Assembly: GCA_947627615.1 (NCBI GenBank)
Contig: CANQWS010000022.1
Location: forward strand, 1 to 53,472
Direction: 5' to 3'
Source of the DNA: an uncultured Muribaculaceae bacterium
GTDB lineage: Bacteria > Bacteroidota > Bacteroidia > Bacteroidales > Muribaculaceae
Length of the DNA: 53,472 nt
This document shows, piece by piece, positions 1 through 8,295 of this stretch. The position numbers and the translations under genes are program-made. The notes beneath the pieces were generated by a model that did no database searches, was not told where the DNA came from, and worked only from the letters and a program-made list of their open reading frames with translations. Position 1 is the first letter of the stretch; each line of letters opens with the position of its first letter.

Positions 1-429
1 AAAAGCGCGAAGGATTATCCCGAAAAGCTTCGGAAGGTAGTCTGTATCGACCCTGAGGACGGCACCAGATACATATTCCTGACCAACAATCTGACGGCAT
101 CAGCCGAGACAATAGCCGAACTGTACCGCAATCGGTGGAGCGTGGAGCTTTTCTTCAAATGGATCAAACAGCACCTGCGTATCAAGAAGTTCTGGGGAAC
201 ATCAGAGAATGCTGTCCGCATCCAAATCTATTGTGCCATAATTACTTATTGCCTCGTGGCGATAGTGCAGCACGATATGAAGCTGGAGCGCAGCATCTAC
301 GAAGTTCTTCAGATACTTGGAATATCGCTGACCGACAAGACCGGTCTGCGCGACCTCTTCGACAAATCGAATTTCAAAAATGTCAATGTTCTCTGTGATT
401 CAAGTGAACCGAATTTATTTAATTTTTAA
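1..429 (+). CDS. IS4-family transposase, C-terminal part (cut by window start)
   Basis: The reading frame is open from the first base and encodes about 142 residues of the C-terminal part of a DDE transposase. The IS4-family signature Y-x2-R-x3-E-x6-K is seen exactly in YRNRWSVELFFKWIK, with the catalytic Glu codon at 145-147. The following stretch (FWGTSENAVRIQIYCAIITYCLVAIV) is typical of IS4 transposases common in Bacteroidales. The N-terminal part with the two catalytic Asp lies outside the window. The stop is followed within 30 bases by a candidate terminal inverted repeat, so the 3' end is intact. Whether the whole element is functional cannot be told. Confidence 0.88.
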   Translation, partial: KSAKDYPEKLRKVVCIDPEDGTRYIFLTNNLTASAETIAELYRNRWSVELFFKWIKQHLRIKKFWGTSENAVRIQIYCAIITYCLVAIVQHDMKLERSIYEVLQILGISLTDKTGLRDLFDKSNFKNVNVLCDSSEPNLFNF

Positions 430-430
430 C

Positions 431-457
431 CCCGTCCATTTTTAGTGGACAGTAGTG
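431..457. repeat. Candidate right terminal inverted repeat of the IS4 element
   Basis: The segment right after the transposase stop ends in TAGTGGACAGTAGTG. Its reverse complement (CACTACTGTCCACTAAAA, then GGACGGG) resembles 53403-53430 at the other edge of the window (CTGTCCGATAAAA, then GAGACGGG). Matching blocks are CTGTCC, TAAAA and GACGGG. This fits the two ends of one IS family. The exact outer boundary and target duplication could not be fixed. Confidence 0.55.
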
Positions 458-885
458 ATATCACATCCATTAACAATCCGGATGTTTTATTCAGTGTTGT
501 AGGTAGCCGGGGGCTTAGATCCGATAAACGATACATTGAGCATCTGTTCTCTTTGATAAAATTGGGTGTCGCCACAACCAACTCTTTCTTCCAGTTCTTA
601 ACAAGGCTGAAGCTGACTGAGTTGACAAGAGATGATATGATTGATTTCCTTACAGAAGTATCCAAGCTGGACAACGGCATCCAGGCTGTGATAAACATAG
701 GAAGCCTATTATCAACATACGATAGAGGCTTGATGTCCCAGATAATTGATTATTACGAGAACCAGTTTATCAATCATCAAATAGATGCCAACATGCTTTC
801 GGAAATTGGTTGTATGGATTTGATAAGGGGATTACTGAAAATATCGATAAATAAAAAGTTCGTTGTGGCAATATTTAGTAGATGA
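457..885 (+). pseudogene. Remnant of an unknown gene, truncated at both ends
   Basis: About 140 codons stay open in one frame. I do not recognise the family; the predicted peptide is mostly helical and has no catalytic motif I can name. The only upstream start is a GTG at 445 that lies inside the putative IS end, so the true 5' part was probably removed by the IS insertion. At the 3' end the last codons TTT AGT AGA TGA lie inside the 40-bp palindrome (874-913), so the stop codon is supplied by inserted DNA. Both ends therefore look broken. Confidence 0.5.
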
Positions 886-913
886 CAAAAATTAATTTTT
901 GTCATCTACTAAA
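874..913. repeat. Perfect 40-bp palindrome
   Basis: The 20-base left arm TTTAGTAGATGACAAAAATT is followed at once by its exact reverse complement with no loop. The first 31 bases recur at 53240-53270. It ends the reading frame of the left gene fragment and sits just before another small remnant. It has no T-run and little GC, so it does not look like a terminator. It may be two fused ends of a mobile element or a very small insertion. Confidence 0.9.
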
Positions 914-1027
914 ATGAGAAGCATGCCTCTGACCGGGAAGACGCGATACAGGTATGCGAGTCAGTCCGAGTGGGAGACACTGCCTTTTGGAGCGCCGATC
1001 TATATTGAATACGACAGTGAGGAATAA
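914..1027 (+). pseudogene. Small ORF, probable C-terminal gene remnant
   Basis: A 37-codon frame starts with ATG directly after the palindrome and ends TAA; the peptide includes YRYASQSEWETLPFG and ends YDSEE. The frame is closed upstream by a TAA inside the palindrome. The composition looks protein-like, and the position suggests the tail of a gene cut by the palindrome-bearing insertion. No family recognised. It is in a different frame from the fragment left of the palindrome, so joining the two would need a frame change. Confidence 0.25.
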
Positions 1028-1066
1028 TGTCAGTCTGCCTCAGTGGCTGGGGCATCCGAATTATAG

Positions 1067-3103
1067 CTATCTTGACATCCGTTTGAGCAGATTATATGAG
1101 GGCACTATGCCCAGTTCTCCCGCTTTACTCAAATCAGCCGAACCGGCCTGACGGTTGCCGAGTTGGAAGTAAACAAAACCACGGTTGTAGTATGCTTCGC
1201 CGAAGTTTGGCTTGAGTTCTATGGCCTTGTTGAAGGACCTTAAAGCGGAGGTGAAATCACGCATTTCAGCAAACAGTACACCTTTGTTGTAATAAGCAAT
1301 GGCCATCGACGGAGACAATTCAATGACTTTGTCTATGTCATCCATGACTTTCTGCAGCTCTACTTTCTGAGTGGCCACACCAAGTTCCGAGGTATAGGAC
1401 GAGCCGGATGAAGATGTGTCAGAATGCCCGCGTAGCTGACAGCGGCGTGCTATGGCCCTCATGAAATATGCCACAGTGAAGTCCGGCGCAACGGCGATAG
1501 CCTTGTCGAGGTCGGCGATGGCGGCGGGGTAGTTTCGTAATGTCAGCTGATCCATTGCCCGGCCGAAATAGTCTATAGCTCGAGGGGTGTGAGTTGAGAG
1601 GTAGGAATTATAGTATTCTATTGACTGGAAATGCCGGTTAATCTCATCGGCATCGGTCAGGGCATACTCATGATTCGTGACCTGAAGAACATAACGGAGT
1701 GCATTAGTGCGGTTAAGGTCATCTACCTCCCGCAGATAATCACCTGTCGGTTTCAGCTCGGTGGGAGATGTATAGTAAGTCACCGTAAACATCGGTTCGA
1801 GTTCTATGGTTGAACTATGGTCCTGAACCTTGCCACGGATACTCTTATTGTTGTATTCCTGTTCCATGGAGGCATTGTCTGATACAGTGAGCAGGGTGGA
1901 GAACTGCTGGGCAACGAGTTCCTCGGAGTCCGGATTGACTGTTCCTTCGGCCGGCGTCGCCTTATCCAACAAACGGCTCGGATTTATAAGGTTTTCAAGC
2001 CCTTCCTTGGCTTTCTGTTTTTTAGCCATTGCAATTGACTTGTCGAGGTCAGTCTGTGCTCCGCGCATTCCGAGCGAGTGCTTGATGTCGAAGCGCAGAT
2101 AATAGGCAAGTGCGAAATTAGGAATGGCTTCAATGACGCGGTCAATATCCTTCAATGCATTCTGCATGTCTCCGATCTCACGATACAATATGGCGCGATT
2201 ATATAGCGCCCTGTATTCCTGAGGCCTCATTTTCAGAACCTGGGAGAAATCATCGATTGCCTTATTATAATCATGGACCTCCATGCGAAGCAGCGCTCTA
2301 TTGTATAGAGCCACGAAATTCGAAGGATCGAGCTGCAGGGCATAGTCGTAGTCACTCATGGCTCCGAAATAATCGTCGAGACGATAACGGATAAACGCAC
2401 GGTTTATGAAATAGCCCGCAAACTTAGGCTGCAGTCTGATGGCTTCGTCCATGTCCGACAGGGCCTGCTTGTAATCCTTGTTGCGGTTTATAGCTATATC
2501 GGCACGCAGCAGATAGCCGTTGACATTGTTCTTGTTCAGCTTCAGAGCCTTGTCAATGTCGGCCGATGCACCTAAAGTATCCTTCTTCTCCAGTCTCATC
2601 TTGGCTCTTCCTATATATCCGCCGTCAAATCCGGGATGTGATTTCAGCAGCCTTTCAAAGCTTTTCTCGGCATTATCGTAATCTTTTATGGATTCCTGCG
2701 CCATTGCCATGTTGTAGAGAATTCCTTTGTTCTCCGGAAGCAGAGTAAGGGCATGGCGATAGTCTTCAATGGCCAGTGAATCCCGTCCGAGATTCTGTCT
2801 GGCCACCCCTCTCACCTCATAGGCGTCGGTTATGAACGGATTGCGCTCTATGGCCATAGTGGCGTCATTCTCGGCTCCTTTGAAATCATCGAGGTTATAT
2901 TTGGCTATGGCTCTGAAAAAGTAGGGCTGGGCCAGATATGGTTTGGCCGCTATTACCTGATTGAAATACTGGATGGACAGGACATAATCCTCGAAATACA
3001 TGGCATTCTGGCCTATCTGGAGAACCTGGTCAGTATTTATCTGGGCGTTAGTCCTTATGGTTGCAAAAAATATGATGACTAATAGGAATAGATTTCTGCT
3101 CAT
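1067..3103 (-). CDS. Exported tetratricopeptide-repeat protein
   Basis: A 678-residue protein beginning MSRNLFLLVIIFFATIRTNAQ, a signal peptide ending in Ala-Gln as is common in Bacteroidetes. The rest is mostly tandem TPR units of 34 residues, with the usual pattern of small and aromatic residues (for example AYYNRGFVYFQLGNRQAGSADL near the C-terminus). TPR arrays bind partner proteins; in Bacteroidales such periplasmic proteins are common and mostly uncharacterised. I chose this ATG because longer versions need a TTG at 3122-3124, and a promoter box at 3129-3136 would put the transcript start about there. Divergent from the NDH-2 gene. The partner is unknown. Confidence 0.85.
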   Translation of the reverse strand: MSRNLFLLVIIFFATIRTNAQINTDQVLQIGQNAMYFEDYVLSIQYFNQVIAAKPYLAQPYFFRAIAKYNLDDFKGAENDATMAIERNPFITDAYEVRGVARQNLGRDSLAIEDYRHALTLLPENKGILYNMAMAQESIKDYDNAEKSFERLLKSHPGFDGGYIGRAKMRLEKKDTLGASADIDKALKLNKNNVNGYLLRADIAINRNKDYKQALSDMDEAIRLQPKFAGYFINRAFIRYRLDDYFGAMSDYDYALQLDPSNFVALYNRALLRMEVHDYNKAIDDFSQVLKMRPQEYRALYNRAILYREIGDMQNALKDIDRVIEAIPNFALAYYLRFDIKHSLGMRGAQTDLDKSIAMAKKQKAKEGLENLINPSRLLDKATPAEGTVNPDSEELVAQQFSTLLTVSDNASMEQEYNNKSIRGKVQDHSSTIELEPMFTVTYYTSPTELKPTGDYLREVDDLNRTNALRYVLQVTNHEYALTDADEINRHFQSIEYYNSYLSTHTPRAIDYFGRAMDQLTLRNYPAAIADLDKAIAVAPDFTVAYFMRAIARRCQLRGHSDTSSSGSSYTSELGVATQKVELQKVMDDIDKVIELSPSMAIAYYNKGVLFAEMRDFTSALRSFNKAIELKPNFGEAYYNRGFVYFQLGNRQAGSADLSKAGELGIVPSYNLLKRMSR

Positions 3104-3128
3104 TATATTGACATGACAATTCAATCTA

Positions 3129-3136
3129 CAAATATA
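3129..3136 (-). promoter_or_regulatory. Promoter -7 box for the TPR gene
   Basis: Read on the minus strand this is TATATTTG, matching the Bacteroidetes -7 consensus TAnnTTTG. No convincing TTTG -33 box lies 19-21 bases upstream. It implies a leader of about 20 bases before the chosen ATG. Confidence 0.45.
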
Positions 3137-3265
3137 AGCCTTTGAATTAGATTTTCACCTGCCAACATAGCAAAAAAAACTTAACTCGCTGTTGCGACAA
3201 AACATTTGACGGAGGAATACCGTTAAATCAAAAAGATAATCACTTCAATCCAAGAATTTCACAAA

Positions 3266-4546
3266 ATGCCACAAAAGCCTAAAATAGTAGTGATTGGCGG
3301 AGGTTTCGCCGGACTGAACTTCATAAAACACCTTGATAAGAAAAAGTTTGACACAGTCCTTGTGGACCGCAATAATTTCCATAGCTTCCCACCGCTTTTT
3401 TATCAGATAGCCTCCAGCGGACTTGAACCGGGGGGAATCTGCTTCCCGTTCCGCCGAGAGCTGAGGAAGGGCAGGGCAAAAGGTGCAAGTTTCAGGTTAG
3501 GCGAGGTGCAGTCAATTAATTTCAAACATAAAACCATCACCACCCAATATGAAACCATAGGCTACGACAAACTTGTTGTGGCCGCCGGCACGACCAACAA
3601 TTTCTTCGGCAATGCAGAGCTGGTGAAATACGTCTATACTCTGAAAAGCACTGCTCAGGCCATGCGCATACGCGATGAAGTTCTGGACCGTCTGGAAAGG
3701 GCTTCATTGGCTCCCACTCCGGAAGAACGACGCAAACTGTTGAGTTTCGTAGTAATAGGCGGGGGACCTGCCGGTGTGGAAATAGCCGGTGCTCTCGGAG
3801 AGATGAAACGGTTTATCATACCGAGAGAATATCCCAATCTCTCCCAGGAAGAGGTCAGCATAATTCTGCTCGAAGGCACTTCTTCGCTTATAGGTCCGAT
3901 GAGCAAAAAGTCACAGGAGGATGCTCTGCGATACCTTGACAAACTGATGGTGGAGGTCAGGCTCAACAACCTGATGTCGAAATATGAGGATAATGTGGTC
4001 ACACTTTCCGACGGCTCGGAGCTGTATTCCGAAATGGTTATCTGGACAGCAGGAGTCACCGGACAGCCGATAAAGGTGAGCGAAGAAAATGTGATGGGCA
4101 AAGGCTATCGTTTCAACGTCGACACCCACAATAAGGTAATAGGAATCGATGACGTGTTTGCCATAGGCGACATGGCGCTGATGATTACCGATAAATACCC
4201 CAAAGGCCATCCCCAGCTTGCTCAGGTTGCCCTGCAGCAAGGCGAACTGTTGGCAAAACAGCTGAACAAAGGCTCGTTTGAGAAAGACTTTTCATACAAG
4301 GACAAGGGAACCATGGCAACCGTAGGAAGAGACCTTGCTGTTGTTGATCTCGGCAAACTGCATATTTCAGGATTCCCGGCATGGCTGATGTGGATGTTCA
4401 TCCATCTTCTGTCCCTACTCGGTATGCGTAACAAAATAAGCGTGCTGATAGACTGGACCTGGGCATATTTTTCATACGGAACATCCCTGCGTCTGCTGCT
4501 CCACACCTCGCGATGGCCGTTGCGCCGCAGATGGGGAGAGCGGTGA
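3266..4546 (+). CDS. ndh: NAD(P)/FAD-dependent oxidoreductase, type II NADH dehydrogenase
   Basis: A 426-residue flavoprotein of the NDH-2 family, which passes electrons from NADH to the quinone pool without pumping protons. The first Rossmann motif VIGGGFAGLNF is at the N-terminus (FAD) and the second, VIGGGPAGVEIAGALGEM, near residue 165 (NADH). The late FAD motif VFAIGDMALM is also present. The C-terminal 60 residues are hydrophobic and amphipathic (PAWLMWMFIHLLSLLG), as in membrane-anchoring tails of NDH-2. Length is normal. Menaquinone, whose synthesis genes are in this window, is the likely acceptor. The cysteine-pair signature of sulfide:quinone reductases was not seen. Confidence 0.88.
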   Translation: MPQKPKIVVIGGGFAGLNFIKHLDKKKFDTVLVDRNNFHSFPPLFYQIASSGLEPGGICFPFRRELRKGRAKGASFRLGEVQSINFKHKTITTQYETIGYDKLVVAAGTTNNFFGNAELVKYVYTLKSTAQAMRIRDEVLDRLERASLAPTPEERRKLLSFVVIGGGPAGVEIAGALGEMKRFIIPREYPNLSQEEVSIILLEGTSSLIGPMSKKSQEDALRYLDKLMVEVRLNNLMSKYEDNVVTLSDGSELYSEMVIWTAGVTGQPIKVSEENVMGKGYRFNVDTHNKVIGIDDVFAIGDMALMITDKYPKGHPQLAQVALQQGELLAKQLNKGSFEKDFSYKDKGTMATVGRDLAVVDLGKLHISGFPAWLMWMFIHLLSLLGMRNKISVLIDWTWAYFSYGTSLRLLLHTSRWPLRRRWGER

Positions 4547-4562
4547 CATTGCGGGTAGAACC

Positions 4563-4577
4563 GGCATAGTTTATGCC
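4563..4577 (+). terminator. Small hairpin between ndh and rnpB
   Basis: GGCATA and TATGCC form a 6-bp stem with a 3-base loop, followed by ATATTTT. It lies after the ndh stop and just before the -33 box of rnpB, so it could end the ndh transcript. The stem is short. Confidence 0.35.
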
Positions 4578-4585
4578 ACCGATAT

Positions 4586-4616
4586 TTTGCCATTAATAAT
4601 AATTGGACTAATTTTG
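4586..4616 (+). promoter_or_regulatory. Promoter of rnpB
   Basis: TTTG at 4586-4589, a 19-base spacer and TAATTTTG at 4609-4616 match the Bacteroidetes housekeeping promoter at both boxes. The P1 stem of the RNA starts at 4622, five to six bases after the -7 box, which calibrates transcript starts for other promoters here. Confidence 0.8.
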
Positions 4617-4620
4617 CACC

Positions 4621-5018
4621 ATGACAGCCGGGCATTTCGTCGCTCGCCATATTTTACGTGGTGTGAGGAAAGTCCGGGCAACATAGAGCGCCATATTTCT
4701 TAACGGGAAGCTATCGGCGACGGTAGAGTAGCGTGACAGAAAATAACCGCCGGCAGTATTTTCAAATATGCTGCCGGTAAGGGTGAAAAGGTGGGGTAAG
4801 AGCCCACCGGGCGACATAGCGATATGCCGCGCCGCACGCCTTATGGGTTGCAAGGCCAAGTATACCGGCATCCAAGGGTTGCTCGCCCATTGCCGGGGGG
4901 TAGGCTGCTAAAGCCGTATGGCAACATGCGGCTCAGATAAATGACGAAACGCGGTTCCCGCATTCCTCGGAATGCATGGCACCGCCGACATAACCCGGCT
5001 TATCGTCCGGCTGTCAAT
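4621..5018 (+). ncRNA. rnpB: RNase P RNA, bacterial type A
   Basis: This is the catalytic RNA of ribonuclease P, which trims the 5' leader of pre-tRNAs. The conserved core GAGGAAAGTCCGGGC is at 4665-4679. It is followed by the ACAGAAAATAACCGCC segment near 4736, GGGTAAGAGCCCACCG near 4795, and the 3' core AGATAAATGAC near 4935 and ACCCGGCTTATCG near 4993. The two ends pair as P1: TGACAGCCGG at 4622-4631 with CCGGCTGTCA at 5007-5016. A T-run (ATTTTTT) follows, fitting termination. About 398 bases, normal for the family. It has its own promoter and sits between ndh and engB. Confidence 0.96.
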
Positions 5019-5023
5019 TTTTT
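5007..5023 (+). terminator. 3' end of rnpB with U-run
   Basis: The 3' strand of the P1 helix (CCGGCTGTCA) is followed by ATTTTTT. This may serve as the termination signal. Some read-through into engB, 28 bases on, is possible, since no separate engB promoter was found. Confidence 0.45.
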
Positions 5024-5050
5024 CCAAACTTAAACAAACAAATTCCGACC

Positions 5051-5653
5051 ATGACCATAAATAATGCGAAATTCGTAATCAGCAGTACTAAAGAATCGAT
5101 GTGCCCGAAAGACAGGAGACATGAATATGCTTTCATAGGCCGGTCAAATGTGGGAAAATCCTCACTGATAAATATGTTGACGAACCACAAAAACCTTGCC
5201 ATGACTTCGTCAACTCCGGGCAAGACTATGCTGATAAACCATTTCCTGATAGATGATTCATGGTACATAGTGGACTTGCCGGGCTACGGTTTTGCCCGCC
5301 GAGGGCTTGAAAGCCGTAAGGCGCTACAGAAAATGATTGAGGACTATATTCTCAACCGTTCTCAGATGACAAATCTTTTTCTGCTGATTGATTCCCGGCA
5401 TGCGCCTCAGAAAATTGACCTTGAATTCATGCGCTGGCTTGGCGAAAACGGAGTGCCATTCAGCATAGTCTTTACCAAGACCGATAAACTCGGGCGCGAA
5501 GCGGCAAGGCGGAACATCGAGCAGTACTGCGCCTCACTTCTCGAGGAATGGGAAGAACTTCCTCCGGTATTTGTAACTTCATCCGAAACCGGCGCCGGAA
5601 GGGAAGAACTGCTCGAATATATAGAAGACCTCAACCAACTGCCGCTCGAATAA
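5051..5653 (+). CDS. engB: Ribosome biogenesis GTPase YihA/EngB
   Basis: A 200-residue TRAFAC-class GTPase needed for assembly of the large ribosomal subunit. All G motifs can be read: G1 GRSNVGKSS near residue 29, G2 in STPGKT, G3 DLPGYG, G4 TKTD and G5 TSSETGAG. Length and order match the family. The ATG at 5051 lies after the T-run of rnpB and no promoter is evident, so it may depend on read-through. Confidence 0.95.
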   Translation: MTINNAKFVISSTKESMCPKDRRHEYAFIGRSNVGKSSLINMLTNHKNLAMTSSTPGKTMLINHFLIDDSWYIVDLPGYGFARRGLESRKALQKMIEDYILNRSQMTNLFLLIDSRHAPQKIDLEFMRWLGENGVPFSIVFTKTDKLGREAARRNIEQYCASLLEEWEELPPVFVTSSETGAGREELLEYIEDLNQLPLE

Positions 5654-5676
5654 ACAATTACAAGTCAACAGTTGTT

Positions 5677-5710
5677 ATTAAGAGGTGAAGTTTAACTCAA
5701 AACTCTTAAT
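5677..5710 (+). promoter_or_regulatory. Hairpin overlapping a start codon
   Basis: ATTAAGAG (5677-5684) can pair with CTCTTAAT (5703-5710), an 8-bp stem with an 18-base loop containing the near-palindrome AGTTTAACT. The right arm covers the first two bases of the ATG at 5709 of the next small ORF. If transcribed it could limit access to that start; an ATG at 5715 stays outside the stem. Confidence 0.3.
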
Positions 5711-5873
5711 GACTATGGAAGAAAAAAAGAAATGCTGCTGCAAAGTTAAAGCAGAAGAGAAAGACAGTAAGAAACTGCCCGGTATAGCAATTGACATGGG
5801 CGACGATAATAAGGTTGATAAAAAGCTTGTAAAACAGGAAACCGATATTCTAAACAACAACCCGCAATCTTAA
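5709..5873 (+). CDS. Small charged protein with a Cys-Cys-Cys cluster
   Basis: A 54-residue ORF, MTMEEKKKCCCKVK..., very rich in Lys, Glu and Asp. Three adjacent cysteines near residue 10 could bind a metal, but a triple Cys is no defined domain. No signal peptide and no family that I recognise. Starts are possible at 5709 or 5715 (MEEKKK); a GTG at 5685 is less likely. It lies between engB and ftsY and is followed by a long hairpin, which fits a short independent transcript or the end of the engB unit. Confidence 0.5.
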   Translation: MTMEEKKKCCCKVKAEEKDSKKLPGIAIDMGDDNKVDKKLVKQETDILNNNPQS

Positions 5874-5876
5874 TAC

Positions 5877-5920
5877 ATTACGAATCAGCGCCGATATTTA
5901 AATCGGCGCTGATTCGTAAT
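5877..5920. terminator. Perfect 19-bp hairpin downstream of the small Cys-rich ORF
   Basis: ATTACGAATCAGCGCCGAT and its exact reverse complement are separated by 6 bases. It starts four bases after the stop codon and precedes the ftsY promoter. There is no T-run, but both outer arms are AT-rich, so it could terminate or protect transcripts from either side. Confidence 0.6.
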
Positions 5921-5984
5921 GTGACGTTGAAATCTATTTTATGGATCGTGACTGAATTGTGTAGATTATTACAAAAAAAATAAG

Positions 5985-5992
5985 TAATTTTG
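5985..5992 (+). promoter_or_regulatory. Promoter -7 box for ftsY
   Basis: TAATTTTG fits TAnnTTTG. The nearest TTG lies 25 bases upstream (5957-5959), more than the usual 19-21. Placed 31 bases before the ftsY ATG and after the hairpin, it probably drives the long unit from ftsY to the MBOAT gene. Confidence 0.55.
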
Positions 5993-6023
5993 CAGTCTGA
6001 ACAAACATCAAGCTACCGCTAAA

Positions 6024-6986
6024 ATGGGTATATTTAAGAAACTATTTTCAAAGGAAAAGAAACAGACACTGGATAAAGGTCTTGAACGAACCAAACAGGG
6101 CGTTTTTGACAAAATATCACGTGCTCTTGTCGGCAAGAAAACAATTGACGATGATTTCCTTGACAACCTTGAAGAGATATTCATTACCTCTGACATGGGG
6201 ATAGACACCACCCTTAAAATCATAGACCGGCTGCAGAAGCGTGTGGCCAAGGACAAATATATCTCCACCTCGGAACTCAACAACTGGCTGGTTGAAGAAA
6301 TAACTGACCTCCTTGCTGAAAGCGATCATGACAACAACGAAGAAGATTTCAAGGTCCCCGCTGATAAGAAACCTTACGTGATTATGGTTGTCGGCGTCAA
6401 CGGAGTAGGAAAGACCACAACCATAGGCAAACTTGCCGCCCAGTATAAAAATGCAGGAAACAAGGTGATTCTCGGAGCAGCCGACACATTCCGTGCCGCT
6501 GCCATAGAGCAGCTTGACGAATGGGCCCGGCGAGCCGATGTTCCGATTGTCAAACAACAGCAAGGCTCTGATCCGGCATCGGTAGCTTTTGACACGCTTC
6601 AGAGTGCCAAATCAACTGGTGCCGATGTGGTTCTGATTGATACCGCCGGCCGTCTGCATAACAAAAAGGGTCTCATGGACGAGTTGACCAAGATTCGCAG
6701 AGTCATGCAGAAGGTGGTTCCCGACGCACCGCATGAAGTGCTTCTTGTTCTTGACGGCAGCACGGGACAGAATGCATTTGAACAGGCCAAGCAGTTCGTG
6801 GCGGCCACTCAGGTCAATGAACTTGCCATCACAAAACTGGACGGCACGGCTAAAGGCGGAGTAGTCATAGGGATCAGCGACCAGTTCAAGATTCCGGTGA
6901 AATATATAGGACTCGGAGAACGCATAGAAGATTTGCAGGTTTTTGACAAGAAAGAGTTCGTTGAATCTCTGTTCGGAAAAAGATAA
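6024..6986 (+). CDS. ftsY: Signal recognition particle receptor FtsY
   Basis: A 320-residue SRP-family GTPase that docks ribosome-nascent chain complexes at the membrane for co-translational insertion. The N domain covers about residues 25-105 and the G domain follows. Motifs are GVNGVGKTTTIGKLA from residue 124, DTFRAAAIEQL, DTAGR, and TKLDGTAKGG. The acidic A domain of E. coli FtsY is absent; the protein starts with a short basic amphipathic segment (MGIFKKLFSKEKK) that likely binds lipid, as in many Bacteroidetes. Its stop overlaps the rimO start by one base (TAATG). Confidence 0.96.
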   Translation: MGIFKKLFSKEKKQTLDKGLERTKQGVFDKISRALVGKKTIDDDFLDNLEEIFITSDMGIDTTLKIIDRLQKRVAKDKYISTSELNNWLVEEITDLLAESDHDNNEEDFKVPADKKPYVIMVVGVNGVGKTTTIGKLAAQYKNAGNKVILGAADTFRAAAIEQLDEWARRADVPIVKQQQGSDPASVAFDTLQSAKSTGADVVLIDTAGRLHNKKGLMDELTKIRRVMQKVVPDAPHEVLLVLDGSTGQNAFEQAKQFVAATQVNELAITKLDGTAKGGVVIGISDQFKIPVKYIGLGERIEDLQVFDKKEFVESLFGKR

Positions 6987-8287
6987 TGTCCCAAATAAAG
7001 GTTAATGTAATATCGCTTGGCTGTTCAAAAAACCTGATTGACGCCGAGTGTCTGATGCGTATGCTTAAGGATGTCGGATGCGAAGTTGTGTTCGAGCATC
7101 CTGCGGATGAGCATTTCGATACAGTCATCATAAACACCTGCGGATTTATCGGTGACGCCAAGGAGGAATCGATCAACACGATTCTTGAATGGGCCGAGAC
7201 CAAGAAAGAGGGGCTTACCGACAGACTGCTTGTAATGGGATGCCTCTCGGAAAGATACCGCAAGGAGCTGCCTGCTGAAATTCCGGACGTCGACGGCTGG
7301 TACGGTAAAACGGACTGGAAAGCGATTGCGCAGGACCTGATGCACCGGAATCCGGCTTGCGCAAGATATGACCGTGTGATAACAACACCCCGTCATCACG
7401 CCTATCTGAAGATAGCCGAAGGATGCAACCGATTCTGTGCGTTCTGCGCCATACCTCTCATAACCGGGCGGTTCACATCGCGCCCCATAGAAGAGATTGT
7501 AAGCGAGGTTGAGATGCTTGTAAAGCGTGGCGTTAAGGAATTCAACGTGATAGCACAGGAACTCACTTCCTACGGAATTGACATCTATGGCGAAAGATGC
7601 CTCGGAAAGCTGATTGACGCGATAGCGGCAGTGGAGGGGGTTGAATGGATTCGTCTCCACTATGCTTATCCGGCCGATTTCCCGGAAGATGTGCTTGACG
7701 CCATGGCACGGAACAGCAACGTCTGCAAGTATCTTGACATAGCATTGCAGCATTCTTCGGACACTGTGCTCAAGAACATGCACAGGCACATTGACTGCAA
7801 AACCACAAGGGAGCTTCTTGAGAAAATCAGAGCGAAAGTTCCCGGAATACATATACGTACAACCATGATGGTAGGTTTCCCTGGAGAGACCGAAGAGGAT
7901 TTCGCTGAACTGATGGATTTTGTCAGAGAGCAACGGTTCGAGCGCATGGGTGCTTTCGCCTACTGCGAGGAAGAAGGCACTGCTGCTGAAAAACTGGAAG
8001 ATAATGTTCCGGAAGGGACCAAATCCCGGCGTCTTGAAGAACTCATGGCTCTTCAGGAAACAATATCCATGGAGATACAGGAATCTAAAATCGGCGAGAC
8101 TTTCAAGGTAATCATTGACCGGGAGGAAGATGAGTTCTACGTCGGTCGTACGGAATTCGATTCTCCCGAGGTGGACCCGGAGGTTCTTGTCAGGAAAGAC
8201 AAAAAACTTACTCCGGGAGACTTTTATAACGTAAAAATCACCGAAGCTCTTCCTTTTGAGCTAATCGGTGAGGTAACAGGCGATTGA
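6986..8287 (+). CDS. rimO: Ribosomal protein S12 methylthiotransferase RimO
   Basis: A 433-residue radical SAM enzyme that adds a methylthio group to an Asp of ribosomal protein S12. The N-terminal UPF0004 domain carries three Cys for the auxiliary Fe-S cluster (GCSKN, NTCGF, GCLSERY). The radical SAM motif is CNRFCAFC near residue 147, and a TRAM domain closes the C-terminus. RimO rather than MiaB is called from SLGCSKNLIDAE and CLSERYRKEL. Translationally coupled to ftsY by a one-base overlap; menF follows immediately. Confidence 0.94.
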   Translation: MSQIKVNVISLGCSKNLIDAECLMRMLKDVGCEVVFEHPADEHFDTVIINTCGFIGDAKEESINTILEWAETKKEGLTDRLLVMGCLSERYRKELPAEIPDVDGWYGKTDWKAIAQDLMHRNPACARYDRVITTPRHHAYLKIAEGCNRFCAFCAIPLITGRFTSRPIEEIVSEVEMLVKRGVKEFNVIAQELTSYGIDIYGERCLGKLIDAIAAVEGVEWIRLHYAYPADFPEDVLDAMARNSNVCKYLDIALQHSSDTVLKNMHRHIDCKTTRELLEKIRAKVPGIHIRTTMMVGFPGETEEDFAELMDFVREQRFERMGAFAYCEEEGTAAEKLEDNVPEGTKSRRLEELMALQETISMEIQESKIGETFKVIIDREEDEFYVGRTEFDSPEVDPEVLVRKDKKLTPGDFYNVKITEALPFELIGEVTGD

Positions 8288-8295
8288 TACTGAAA

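Noticed and set aside
4608-4871. 87-codon minus-strand ORF opposite rnpB
   Set aside because: Lies fully within RNase P RNA, whose conserved core and P1 pairing explain the sequence.
7025-7933. 302-codon minus-strand ORF
   Set aside because: Shadow of rimO, whose Fe-S and radical SAM motifs are in the plus strand frame.
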